A stretch of DNA of 64,000 nt from Bacteroidota bacterium. GTDB taxonomy: Bacteria > Bacteroidota > Bacteroidia > UKL13-3. Positions 16,931-25,743 of the stretch are shown one piece after another. The position numbers were made by a program, and so were the translations under genes. The stretch is taken from contig JAIXWW010000011.1 in assembly GCA_027491085.1 (NCBI GenBank), forward strand, positions 1 to 64,000, written 5' to 3'. A model generated the notes under the pieces. That model saw nothing but the letters and a program-made list of their open reading frames with translations, made no database searches and was not told the DNA's origin. Positions within the stretch are counted from its first letter, which is position 1, and each line of letters starts with the position of its first letter.

Positions 16931-19567
16931 ATGAAAAGAATTTACTTAAATGTGTGCATGTTTTTCATGCTTTGCTTAAGCTTTAATATGGCTATAGCTC
17001 AAACAAAAATGATTAAAGGAAGTGTTAACGACAACAAAGGTGTAGGCTTACCTGGATCTATAGTTTCCATTCCTGATTTACAGTATTCAGTTAGTACAGA
17101 TGATAAAGGAAATTACACTTTGTCATTCGATTCAAAAGGATTAACTGAGGTAACAGTTACAGCAAGTTTAATGGGCTTTGAAAAAGAAAAAGCAGTAGTA
17201 AATATTGTTGCCGATAATAGCCTTCAAAACTTTACTTTATCGGCCGATGCATTAGGATTAAAAGAAACAGTAATTACCGGTGTATCAAACCCAAGATCAA
17301 AATTAGAGTCAAGTGTTTCTATCAGTTCAATAAGAGCTGATCAAATGTGGCAATCAGCACCAAGAACAACGGCAGAATTATTCCGCGCCATTCCAGGTAT
17401 TCGTTCTGAAGCATCGGCCGGAGATGGTAATACAAATATTACCGTACGTGGTGTACCTATTTCGTCAGGTGGTTCAAAATATTTACAATTACAAGAAGAT
17501 GGTTTACCTGTTTTACAATTTGGCGATATTGCTTTCGGAACATCTGATATCTTTTTAAGAGCTGATCAAAGTGTATCAAGAATTGAAGCTATTCGTGGTG
17601 GTTCAGCATCTACACAAGGAACCAATAGCCCTGCAGGTATTATCAACTTCATTAGCAAAACAGGAACAACCGAAGGTGGAAGTGTAGCAACTACTTTAGG
17701 TTTAGACTACAATAATTACAGAACCGATTTTGATTACGGTGCACCTATTTCAAAAGATTTAAGTTTCCATATTGGTGGTTTTTATCGTTTAGGCGAAGGT
17801 GTTAGAACTGCTGGTTACAATGCTAATAATGGTGGACAAGTTAAAGCAAGTATGACCAAAAAATTCAATAAAGGTTATGCGCGTATTTACTTAAAATACT
17901 TAAATGATAGAGCTGCTGCATACATGCCAATGCCTATTGAAGTGAGTGGTTCTAATAGCAACCCAACTTATAAATCAATGAATGGTTTTGATGCATTAAC
18001 AGGAACTATTCACAGCCCATATATTTTGCAAAATAATGGTTTAGGAGTAGATGGTGGTAGAAGAAATGTAGATGTAGCGGATGGAATGCACCCAGAATCA
18101 AAAGCATTTGGCGCTGAGTTTGTATTTGATTTAGGCGAAGGTTGGAGTGTTGAAAACCGTGGAAGATTTTCAATTAACTCAGGACGTTTTATTGCTCCAT
18201 TTCCAGCTCAAGTTGGTTCAAATGCGGAAATGTTAAAGGCTGTTGGGACTGCTATGGGTTTAAGTATGGCAAATGCTAACTTAACATATGCCAATGATGG
18301 AACAGCATACACTGGTCAAAATGCCATGATTATCCATATGTTCGATACTGAACTTAAAAACTTCAACTTATTTGCAAATGACTTTAAAGTAAAGAAAAAA
18401 GTAAACGATAACTTAACCATTAATGGAGGTGTTTACAAATCGTACCAAAATATTTCAATGGCTTGGTTATGGAATTCGTATTTAGCTGATGTAAATGGTA
18501 ATGGAACTCGCCCTTTAGATATTGATACTTTTGGAACTAAATTAACTCAAAATGGCCAATTCGCTTATGGTGTGCCTGTTTGGGGTAACTGCTGTACAAG
18601 AAGCTATGATACCAAATACGATATTTCTGCTCCAAACATAGGTGTGGCTTACGAATTTAAAAACTTATCGGTTGATGCAAGTGCACGTTGGGATATGGGT
18701 AAAGTTACAGGTTCATTTGCTGGTGCTTCTCAATCAACTATTGATGTAAATAATGATGGTAAAATTACTGCCAACGAAATCAGTGTTTCTTCAATCAACC
18801 ACACAAGTGCGCAAGTGGTAAATTACAAATACGATTACTTATCATACTCGGTAGGTGCTAATTATAAATTAAACAATTCTACAGCCGTATTTGGCCGTTA
18901 CAGCACCGGTGCTACTGCTAAAGCAGATAGAATTTTATTTAGCAGCTCAATTTTAACCAATGGCGATGCGAGAGCTACATTAGATAAAATTAATCAAGGT
19001 GAAATAGGATACAAATACAAATTTAAACAAGGTGGTATTTTTGTAACTGGTTTTTATGCTAATGTAAACGAAGAAGGTGGCTACGAAGCTACTACTCAAA
19101 AAGTAATTCAAAACGATTACCAATCATTTGGTTTAGAGTTAGAAGGTGTTTATGCACTTAACAAAAACTTTGATTTAAGAGCTAGTGCTACTATAACCAA
19201 AGCCGAAATTACTTCTGGTGCTAATAAAGGTAATGCTCCAAGACGTCAATCTCCATTAATTTACACAGTATTTGCTAATTATAAAATAGGCAAACACGCT
19301 GTTGGATTAAACTTTATTGGAACCATGGCAGCATATACTCAAGATGATAATAAATTAGTAATGCCTGCTTACACCATTACCAATGCTTACGCTAATTTCT
19401 CAATTGCTAAAAACCTAGTGTTCTCTTTAAATGCTAATAACTTATTAAATAGTTTAGGTATAACAGAATCTGAAGAAGGTTCAATTGAAGAAAATAAAAC
19501 TAATATTATTCGCGCTCGTTCTATTGCTGGTCGCTCTGTATCGGCAACTTTACGTTTAACATTTTAA
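16931..19567 (+). CDS. TonB-dependent receptor, probable sucrose/oligosaccharide porin
   Basis: This 878-residue outer-membrane receptor has a signal peptide (MKRIYLNVCMFF..., cleavage after AIAQ), a CarboxypepD_reg-like domain (about 25-105), a plug domain (PRTTAELFRAIPGIR, NITVRGVP, SRIEAIRGGSAS) and a C-terminal barrel ending in a terminal phenylalanine (ATLRLTF). I start it at the ATG at 16931, where the signal peptide begins; longer upstream extensions run through the operators. It lacks a SusD neighbour, so it would act as a free-standing TonB transporter. The downstream symporter, invertase and fructokinase genes suggest sucrose or a related fructoside as substrate (inference). Confidence 0.88.
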   Translation: MKRIYLNVCMFFMLCLSFNMAIAQTKMIKGSVNDNKGVGLPGSIVSIPDLQYSVSTDDKGNYTLSFDSKGLTEVTVTASLMGFEKEKAVVNIVADNSLQNFTLSADALGLKETVITGVSNPRSKLESSVSISSIRADQMWQSAPRTTAELFRAIPGIRSEASAGDGNTNITVRGVPISSGGSKYLQLQEDGLPVLQFGDIAFGTSDIFLRADQSVSRIEAIRGGSASTQGTNSPAGIINFISKTGTTEGGSVATTLGLDYNNYRTDFDYGAPISKDLSFHIGGFYRLGEGVRTAGYNANNGGQVKASMTKKFNKGYARIYLKYLNDRAAAYMPMPIEVSGSNSNPTYKSMNGFDALTGTIHSPYILQNNGLGVDGGRRNVDVADGMHPESKAFGAEFVFDLGEGWSVENRGRFSINSGRFIAPFPAQVGSNAEMLKAVGTAMGLSMANANLTYANDGTAYTGQNAMIIHMFDTELKNFNLFANDFKVKKKVNDNLTINGGVYKSYQNISMAWLWNSYLADVNGNGTRPLDIDTFGTKLTQNGQFAYGVPVWGNCCTRSYDTKYDISAPNIGVAYEFKNLSVDASARWDMGKVTGSFAGASQSTIDVNNDGKITANEISVSSINHTSAQVVNYKYDYLSYSVGANYKLNNSTAVFGRYSTGATAKADRILFSSSILTNGDARATLDKINQGEIGYKYKFKQGGIFVTGFYANVNEEGGYEATTQKVIQNDYQSFGLELEGVYALNKNFDLRASATITKAEITSGANKGNAPRRQSPLIYTVFANYKIGKHAVGLNFIGTMAAYTQDDNKLVMPAYTITNAYANFSIAKNLVFSLNANNLLNSLGITESEEGSIEENKTNIIRARSIAGRSVSATLRLTF

Positions 19568-19590
19568 AGAGTAGTTTTAAATAAATAGCA

Positions 19591-19664
19591 GGAAACATCA
19601 AGTATCAAACCTTAGCATTTTTTCATTGTTCATAGCTAATGGTTTGGTACTTGTTTCCTTTTTT
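19591..19664 (+). terminator. Long intercistronic hairpin and T-run after the receptor gene
   Basis: A left arm starting GGAAACATCAAGTATCAAAC (19591-19616) pairs with a right arm ending TTTGGTACTTGTTTCC (19634-19657). The long imperfect stem has few mismatches and is followed by a T-run. It would end or attenuate transcription between the receptor and the symporter, so the receptor may be made in excess over the downstream genes. Confidence 0.7.
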
Positions 19665-19692
19665 GTATTTTTATAATTAAATAAAATAACAC

Positions 19693-21279
19693 ATGCACAT
19701 AAGTCAAATAGATATTGCCATTATAGTAATTTATATTATCGGAATTATTATTTATGGAATAAAATCAGGTAAAAAAAGTACATCAGAAGAATACTTTTTA
19801 GGAGGTAAATCAATGACCTGGCCTGTTATTGGCTTATCCATGTTTGCAGCCAATATTTCAAGCAACTCATTAGTTGCTATAACAGGAGGAGCTTATACAA
19901 ATGGCCTTTCAGTATTTAATTACGAATGGATGGCATCTATCATTCTCGTAATATTTTGTATTTTTATATTACCATATTACATAAAAAGTGGCATTTATAC
20001 CATGCCCGAATTTTTTGAAAAGCGCTTCGATTATCGTAGCCGTTTATACTTTTCAATTATTACTTTAATAGGAAACATATTTATTGATACTGCAGGAACA
20101 CTTTATGCAGGATATAAAACCATTTCATTCATTTCAGGAGATGTAAACCCTTATTTAGTTATAGGCGGCTTAGCTTTATTTGCGGCTTCTTATACTGTTT
20201 TAGGTGGCCTTTCAAGTGTAATGAAAACCGAGGTAATTAACACCTTAATTCTACTTTTTTCGGCAGTTACTTTAGCTGTTATTGTTTATATAAATGCTGG
20301 TTCATGGACCGAAATTTGGGCCATTGCCAATTCAAAATCAGAAACCATGACCCACTTAATTTTGCCCAATACCGATAAGAGTATGCCTTGGCTTGGTTTA
20401 GTTTTAGGCGTGCCTTTACTTGGGTTTTATTTTTGGTGTAATAATCAATTTATTGTACAACGTGCTTTAAGTGCAAAAAATATTGACGAAGGTCGTAAAG
20501 GCGCATTATTTGCAGGTTTGCTTAAAATCCCAGTTTTATTTTTATTGGTAATACCTGGCATTATGGCCATCAAACTTTTACCTAATTTAACTGATAGTTC
20601 AGCTACCTACCCTACCCTTTTATTTAAATATTTACCAATAGGCTTAATAGGTTTAACCATTGCAGGTTTTTTAGCAGCCATGGCATCGGCAGTAAGTGCC
20701 ACTTTAAACTCAGCAAGCACTTTAATTAGTATGGATATTATCCAAAAAGTTCGTCCTGATTTATCGGGAACACAAATGGTAAAAGTTGGACAAATTTCTA
20801 CCATATTCTTTATGATAATTGCTGTTTTATGGGCTCCGCAAATTGCAAAATTCAATTCATTTATGGATTATATGCAAGGCGTGTTAGCATTAATATCTCC
20901 GCCTGTTGTAGCCGTTTTCTTATTAGGATTGTTTAACAAACGTACCACTTCGGCAGGCGCATTTACCGGTTTAATCACTGGCATGTTGTTGGGTTTGTTT
21001 GTGGTAATAGCCGAAACTTTAAATACACAATGGGTAATTGAAATTCCGTTCTTGTTTAAAGCTCCAATTATTTTTGCTATTTGCTTTGGAATTACAGTAA
21101 TAACTTCATTATTAACAGAAAAACCAGCAGCTGAAAAAATTGATAATATAGTTTGGAACAAAGAACTTTATACCAGCGAAACTATCGCGATGAAATCTTT
21201 AAAATGGCATCAAAACTACAGAGTTTACAGTATTATATTAATTGTTTTAACAGGCATAGTAGTTTATTTATTTAGATAA
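19693..21279 (+). CDS. Sodium:solute symporter (SSS family)
   Basis: A 528-residue polytopic inner-membrane transporter with about 14 hydrophobic segments. It shows SSS-family features: SEEYFLGGKSMTWPVIGLSM near the N-terminus, ASNISSNSL-like residues after it (AANISSNSLVAI), and AGFLAAMASAVSATLNSAST in the middle. It probably imports a sugar with sodium from the periplasm. Its stop TAA overlaps the ATG of the GH100 gene by one base (TAATG), showing translational coupling. The operon context points to sucrose uptake. Confidence 0.9.
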   Translation: MHISQIDIAIIVIYIIGIIIYGIKSGKKSTSEEYFLGGKSMTWPVIGLSMFAANISSNSLVAITGGAYTNGLSVFNYEWMASIILVIFCIFILPYYIKSGIYTMPEFFEKRFDYRSRLYFSIITLIGNIFIDTAGTLYAGYKTISFISGDVNPYLVIGGLALFAASYTVLGGLSSVMKTEVINTLILLFSAVTLAVIVYINAGSWTEIWAIANSKSETMTHLILPNTDKSMPWLGLVLGVPLLGFYFWCNNQFIVQRALSAKNIDEGRKGALFAGLLKIPVLFLLVIPGIMAIKLLPNLTDSSATYPTLLFKYLPIGLIGLTIAGFLAAMASAVSATLNSASTLISMDIIQKVRPDLSGTQMVKVGQISTIFFMIIAVLWAPQIAKFNSFMDYMQGVLALISPPVVAVFLLGLFNKRTTSAGAFTGLITGMLLGLFVVIAETLNTQWVIEIPFLFKAPIIFAICFGITVITSLLTEKPAAEKIDNIVWNKELYTSETIAMKSLKWHQNYRVYSIILIVLTGIVVYLFR

Positions 21280-22481
21280 TGGATTTAGATAAAAACATAG
21301 CTTACAAAAAGGCATTAGCTGTCATGCGCAATGCATCATCGGCTAACGGTTTTTTAGCAAGTACCATTCAAACGGATAACTATGCAAGGGTTTGGACTAG
21401 AGATGGAGTTATTTGTGGCATTGCGGCATTGGCGAGTGGTGAGTCTGATTTAATTGAAACATTTAAACAAACACTTATCACCATTTTTAGCAATCAGCAT
21501 GAAGATGGTTTTATGCCTTCCAATGTGGCAACCAATGGAAATGTAAGTTATGGAGGAATAGTTGGCCGAGTTGATAATCCTAGTTGGGCAATTATTGGCC
21601 TTTGTTTATATGCACAGCAAACTCAAAATATGGATTTTGCAAGGCAATATAAAACACAGGTAGAAAAAGCATTTTCAGTTATGTCGGCTTGGGAGTTTAA
21701 TGGCAAACACTTAATTTATTCGCCAATTAGCGCCAATTGGGCCGATGAATACATACAACAAGGTTATGTACTTTTTGATCAATTATTGCGATTGTATGCA
21801 TTGCGATTAGCAGCTAAAGTATTTAACTGTGAACGTTATTTACAAAAATCTAAAACTATTCAACATGTAGTTGAACAAAATTATTGGCACCATTCAAATA
21901 CCAATAATTTATATTCGGTTTCATTGGAACGCATGTACCATCAAATGCCTAAAAACCAATGGTGCATGGGTTTTACTCCAAGCCAAGTTTTTACACAATT
22001 TGATTTACAAAGCCAAAGCTTGGCTTTAATACTTGGACTAGGAAATGAAGAAATAAAAGAAACTGTAGTAAATAATATTGAAAAAAAACTAAACGAAAAA
22101 GAGCAAATTCTAGCCTCATTTAGTCCTCCTATTCAAAGTAAAGATGATGATTATACTATTTTAAAAAATAATTATGCTTATGAGTTTAGGAACAAACCAT
22201 ACGAGTTTCATAATGGAGGTCTTTGGCCTGTCTGGAACGGCATAGCAGCTGCGGCTGTTCAACCATATAATGCTCAACTAGCGTTGAAATTAGAAGAATC
22301 AATACATCAAGCCAATGCAATTTCTTCAATTAATGGTGAAAGTTGGCAATTTAACGAATGTTTACATGGGTTAACCTTTCAAGCAATTGGAATTCCGTTT
22401 TGCACTTGGAGTGCAGCAGGAGCAGTATTAGCCCATAGTTATAATCAAACAAATAAAACAATAAACTTACATGAAAATTGA
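21279..22481 (+). CDS. GH100-like neutral invertase (cytoplasmic sucrose hydrolase)
   Basis: This 400-residue protein has no signal peptide. Motifs such as ARVWTRDG (36-43), EDGFMPSNV, VDNPSWAIIGL, SANWADEY and GGLWPVWNG match the (alpha/alpha)6-barrel glycosidases of family GH100 and its amylo-1,6-glucosidase-like relatives. GH100 enzymes hydrolyse sucrose to glucose and fructose. A fructokinase gene overlaps its end by 11 bases, which strongly supports sucrose as substrate. Other disaccharides remain possible because exact family membership was judged by eye. Confidence 0.78.
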   Translation: MDLDKNIAYKKALAVMRNASSANGFLASTIQTDNYARVWTRDGVICGIAALASGESDLIETFKQTLITIFSNQHEDGFMPSNVATNGNVSYGGIVGRVDNPSWAIIGLCLYAQQTQNMDFARQYKTQVEKAFSVMSAWEFNGKHLIYSPISANWADEYIQQGYVLFDQLLRLYALRLAAKVFNCERYLQKSKTIQHVVEQNYWHHSNTNNLYSVSLERMYHQMPKNQWCMGFTPSQVFTQFDLQSQSLALILGLGNEEIKETVVNNIEKKLNEKEQILASFSPPIQSKDDDYTILKNNYAYEFRNKPYEFHNGGLWPVWNGIAAAAVQPYNAQLALKLEESIHQANAISSINGESWQFNECLHGLTFQAIGIPFCTWSAAGAVLAHSYNQTNKTINLHEN

Positions 22482-23361
22482 TGTACTTGCCATTGGCGAG
22501 TTATTGGCCGATTTGATAAGCCATAAACATGTGAATACACTTTCTGAAGCTAGAAACTTCCAAATGTTTCAAGGCGGAAGCCCTGCTAATTTATGCGCAA
22601 ATGTAAAATGGTTAGGTAAAAGAGCGGAATTAGTAGCTTGTGTTGGTAGCGATAATATTGGAAAATTTTTAACCAATGAAATTGAAAAAATTGGTATCAA
22701 TACCAATCATATTGCACAAAATGATGAATACCCAACTTCTATAGTGTTGGTTGGTAAAAGTATGGGAACACCTGATTTTATTGCTTATAGAATGGCCGAT
22801 GCACAACTTCCAGCTATTGATGATCATTTACTTTTGAATGTAAATATAATTCATACCAGTGCTTTTGCATTGAGTAAAAATCCTGCTAGAATAAATATTT
22901 TACAAGCCATAAAACATGCAGTAAGTTTAGGCAGCCAACTTTCAGTTGATTGGAACTTTGCACAACCCATTTGGGGAAATGATAATGGAAAAAGTACCTT
23001 TAACTTTATCATGTCGCTCAATCCGTTTTTAAAAATGAGCATGGACGATTTTCAAAGATTTACCAATATGGAAAACCCAAAAGAAGAAGACGCAAAATCG
23101 TTTTTAGATGAGCTAAACACTACCTTTATTTGCTTAACTTGTGGCTCAAAAGGTGTATGGTATAAATATAAAAACGAATGGCATTTTAAACCTGCTTTAA
23201 AAGTTAAGGAAGTAAAAGATACCACGGGTGCAGGTGATGCATTTTGGGCTGCATTCTTAACCCAATATTTAAATACTAATGATATTGAAATTTCGGTTCA
23301 ATATGCCATAGAAATTGCAGCTCAAAAAGTTCAAAAATTTGGACCTCTGTATTTAAAGTAA
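22471..23361 (+). CDS. PfkB-family fructokinase
   Basis: A 296-residue ribokinase/PfkB-family sugar kinase. It begins VLAIGELLADLI, has the substrate-site GGSPANLCANVKWLG (about 30-44), and ends with the DTTGAGDAF signature (250-258; catalytic base D256). With the GH100 gene it would phosphorylate the fructose released from sucrose. Its ATG lies inside the end of the GH100 gene (11-base overlap), so the two are translationally coupled. A strong bidirectional terminator follows. Confidence 0.9.
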   Translation: MKIDVLAIGELLADLISHKHVNTLSEARNFQMFQGGSPANLCANVKWLGKRAELVACVGSDNIGKFLTNEIEKIGINTNHIAQNDEYPTSIVLVGKSMGTPDFIAYRMADAQLPAIDDHLLLNVNIIHTSAFALSKNPARINILQAIKHAVSLGSQLSVDWNFAQPIWGNDNGKSTFNFIMSLNPFLKMSMDDFQRFTNMENPKEEDAKSFLDELNTTFICLTCGSKGVWYKYKNEWHFKPALKVKEVKDTTGAGDAFWAAFLTQYLNTNDIEISVQYAIEIAAQKVQKFGPLYLK

Positions 23362-23370
23362 GAGGTTTAT

Positions 23371-23410
23371 AACATAAAAAAGCTGCTCAATGAGCAGCTT
23401 TTTTTATGTT
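23371..23410. terminator. Strong bidirectional terminator between fructokinase and yebC
   Basis: AACATAAAAAAGCTGCTC and GAGCAGCTTTTTTTATGTT pair almost perfectly (about 17 bp, one extra T) around a 3-base AAT loop. The A and T runs serve as U-tracts in both directions for the two convergent genes. Confidence 0.9.
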
Positions 23411-23430
23411 ATGTTAGTAAAAATTATCAA

Positions 23431-24147
23431 TTACATTAATGTTGTGTAAACTTTTACCACATCATCATCCTCCTCAATAATATCCAATAAAATATTAAAC
23501 TCAGCTTCTTGCTCTTCATTTAATTCCATTGGTTGTGTTGGAATACGTTGTAATTCGGCATTTACAATTTCTATTTTACGAGCTTCTAATTCTTGTTGCA
23601 TTTTTCCAAAATCGGTAAAGGCTACAGATAAAATTAAATGTCCTTCGCCATCATCCTCAATTTCCTCTAAGCCTGCATCAATCATTTCTAATTCAAAATC
23701 ATCAAGATTAATTCCATCATTTTTTATTCTGAAAATACCTTTACGCTCAAAAAGAAAATCTAACGAACCACTCACCATTAATTGTCCGCCTTTTTTATTG
23801 AAATAACTACGTAAGTTAGCAACAGTTCTGGTTGGGTTATCAGTTGCGGTTTCTATAATCATTGGAATATTATGAGGACCCTTACCTTCATAAACCACCT
23901 CTTCAAAATCTTTATCTTGTTTACTTGTTGCGCGCGAAATAGCAGCATCAATATTTGCTTTTGGCATATTAATGGCTTTTGCATTAGCAATAACTGCTCT
24001 CAACCTAGAGTTACTATCAGGGTCACCGTTTCCGTTTCCAGCTTTAATGGCAATGGCGATTTCCTTACCTATTTTAGTAAAAGTTCTACTCATTTTAGCA
24101 TAACGAGCAAACATTTTATGTTTACGTTTTTCAAATACTCTTCCCAT
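23431..24147 (-). CDS. yebC: YebC/PmpR-family protein
   Basis: A 238-residue member of the YebC/PmpR family. It has the signature start MGRVFEKRKHKMFARYAKMS, the segment NAKAINMPKANIDAAISRA, and YEGKGPHNIPMIIETATDNPTRT. The family is described as DNA-binding regulators, and more recently some members as translation factors acting at proline-rich stretches. Which role applies here cannot be told from sequence. It is cytoplasmic and full length (typical 235-250). It converges on the sucrose-type operon, separated by the terminator at 23371-23410. Confidence 0.92.
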   Translation of the reverse strand: MGRVFEKRKHKMFARYAKMSRTFTKIGKEIAIAIKAGNGNGDPDSNSRLRAVIANAKAINMPKANIDAAISRATSKQDKDFEEVVYEGKGPHNIPMIIETATDNPTRTVANLRSYFNKKGGQLMVSGSLDFLFERKGIFRIKNDGINLDDFELEMIDAGLEEIEDDGEGHLILSVAFTDFGKMQQELEARKIEIVNAELQRIPTQPMELNEEQEAEFNILLDIIEEDDDVVKVYTTLM

Positions 24148-24245
24148 TTGTCGATTTTTATTTCTGCTTGCAAAATAATACTTGCCTATTCATTATCAAA
24201 ATATATCTAAACATGATTTTTGAAGATATAAATAAAAACTTATGG

Positions 24246-24280
24246 CAATAAAAAACCCCAACAGTTGTTCTGTTGGGGTT
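24246..24280 (-). terminator. Terminator of the T9SS cargo gene
   Basis: AACCCCAACAG and CTGTTGGGGTT form a perfect 11-bp stem with loop TTGTT. On the minus strand it is followed by a T-rich run, 24 bases after the stop codon at 24304. Confidence 0.85.
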
Positions 24281-24303
24281 ATTTATTATTTGATTAAATT
24301 AAA

Positions 24304-25608
24304 TTATTTAATCATGATTTTTTGTGATTGGCTAACACCATCAACTGTCATTGTGTAGAAATATACACCAGCTGATAAGTTACCTACATTAAATTTAACT
24401 TCGTTAAATCCAGCAACAAAATTATCATTAGCAATATTGATTACTTCTTGACCTAATAAGTTAATTAAACTCACTTTTACATTTTTGTTAGCTTTTAAGT
24501 TAAATTTAATTGTAACATCATTGCTAGCAGGATTAGGATATGCTTCACCTAAAGTAAATGAGTTTGGAACTTCTTTAGCACTTAAATTAGTTGAAGATAA
24601 TTTAATTCCAGCATCTAAATATTGGTCATTTGTAAAACCTTGACCAGGATACCAGCCAGTCCAACCGTTTGTTACTGCATAAGAAAAACGTTGCGGTACA
24701 AATAAAGAGCTATTGAAGTAAGTACTACTCAAAGGAGAACCTTCATTAGCACCCATTCTGTAACAGAAGTAATTTACCCATTTCGTTCCAGCAGGAATTG
24801 AAGCTGAATCTCTTCTGTCTTCAAATGTATAAGTATCGTCATAAGTAGTACCGTTTTTGAACTGTAAAGCATAAGCTACTAAACCATTTTTGTTAGTACC
24901 TGAATTAGAGTTAAATGTTAAACCTGCAGGAGCTTTACGACCTAATTCAGCCGATGACCATCCTGTTGAGCTTGGTTTGCCGGTATTAAAATCTTCAGTT
25001 AATAACACTGTATCAATTGTGGTATAATTACTTGGACATCTTTTGGTAAAGTCGTAGCCTACGTAACCAAATTTAGATGTTAAACCAGAAATAGAGGCTG
25101 TTGTAGTAATCTGCGCACCAGTGAAGTAATAAATAAATAAAGTATCTACAACAGGAACTTTATTACCTAAGTTATCATTTGTTGAATCTACTCTTCTGAT
25201 GTAAGAAAATCTAAAAGAGATAGAATCTACTGTATAATTCGTAAACTTAGACATTCTAATAGTTGGATCTAATGCTTGATTCACTTCAATTGCAGCATCT
25301 TTAGGATCAATAATTTGTGCAACAGATTGGAATGTTCTTCCTTGGCTAGCTACTCCTTGATCATCAACAAATTTTGCTAATGAATCATTCATCATAAAAC
25401 CAATATATGTTTTAAAATTACCATCAGCTAAAATATCTAATGGATTGTACCACTCTGATCTATCAGCTTTGTTAAGCGTAGTTTTGTTTTTGGTGGTAAT
25501 TCTTGGTGAATTATCTAAAATCCCTGTATTATTTAGGTTTAGATTTTGTTGAGCAAATGCACTTACTGTAAGGCCAATGCTAAAAGCAGAAAGTATTAAC
25601 TTTTTCAT
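24304..25608 (-). CDS. Secreted protein with T9SS type A sorting domain
   Basis: A 434-residue secreted protein with an N-terminal signal peptide (MKKLILSAFSIGLTVSAFAQ). It ends in a typical T9SS type A sorting domain (last 80 residues), with GEAYPNPASNDVTIKF, VSLINLLGQEV and LSAGVYFYTMTVDG. The central region (about 40-350) is Ser/Thr/Asn-rich with aromatic beta-strand patterns and matches nothing I recognise. It would be exported across the outer membrane and attached or released there. A promoter-like pair lies at 25644-25672 and a terminator follows, so it is monocistronic. Confidence 0.88.
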   Translation of the reverse strand: MKKLILSAFSIGLTVSAFAQQNLNLNNTGILDNSPRITTKNKTTLNKADRSEWYNPLDILADGNFKTYIGFMMNDSLAKFVDDQGVASQGRTFQSVAQIIDPKDAAIEVNQALDPTIRMSKFTNYTVDSISFRFSYIRRVDSTNDNLGNKVPVVDTLFIYYFTGAQITTTASISGLTSKFGYVGYDFTKRCPSNYTTIDTVLLTEDFNTGKPSSTGWSSAELGRKAPAGLTFNSNSGTNKNGLVAYALQFKNGTTYDDTYTFEDRRDSASIPAGTKWVNYFCYRMGANEGSPLSSTYFNSSLFVPQRFSYAVTNGWTGWYPGQGFTNDQYLDAGIKLSSTNLSAKEVPNSFTLGEAYPNPASNDVTIKFNLKANKNVKVSLINLLGQEVINIANDNFVAGFNEVKFNVGNLSAGVYFYTMTVDGVSQSQKIMIK

Positions 25609-25643
25609 TTTATATTTATTTGATTAATTTCTATTTGGGGTGG

Positions 25644-25672
25644 CAAAATAATTATTATTTGTAACTTACAAA
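25644..25672 (-). promoter_or_regulatory. Promoter of the T9SS cargo gene
   Basis: On the minus strand TTTG (25669-25672) and TTATTTTG (25644-25651, one mismatch to TAnnTTTG) are 17 bases apart. The predicted start lies about 30 bases upstream of the ATG at 25608. Confidence 0.4.
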
Positions 25673-25743
25673 AGGATAGACAATAAAAACATCATGTTAG
25701 TTGGATTATTTTTGTCATTTAAACGTCATTTCAAGAAAAAACA

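Noticed and set aside
20607..21161. Open frames on the minus strand inside the symporter gene
   Set aside because: They lie antisense to a clear SSS transporter and look like no known protein; they arise from its codon usage.
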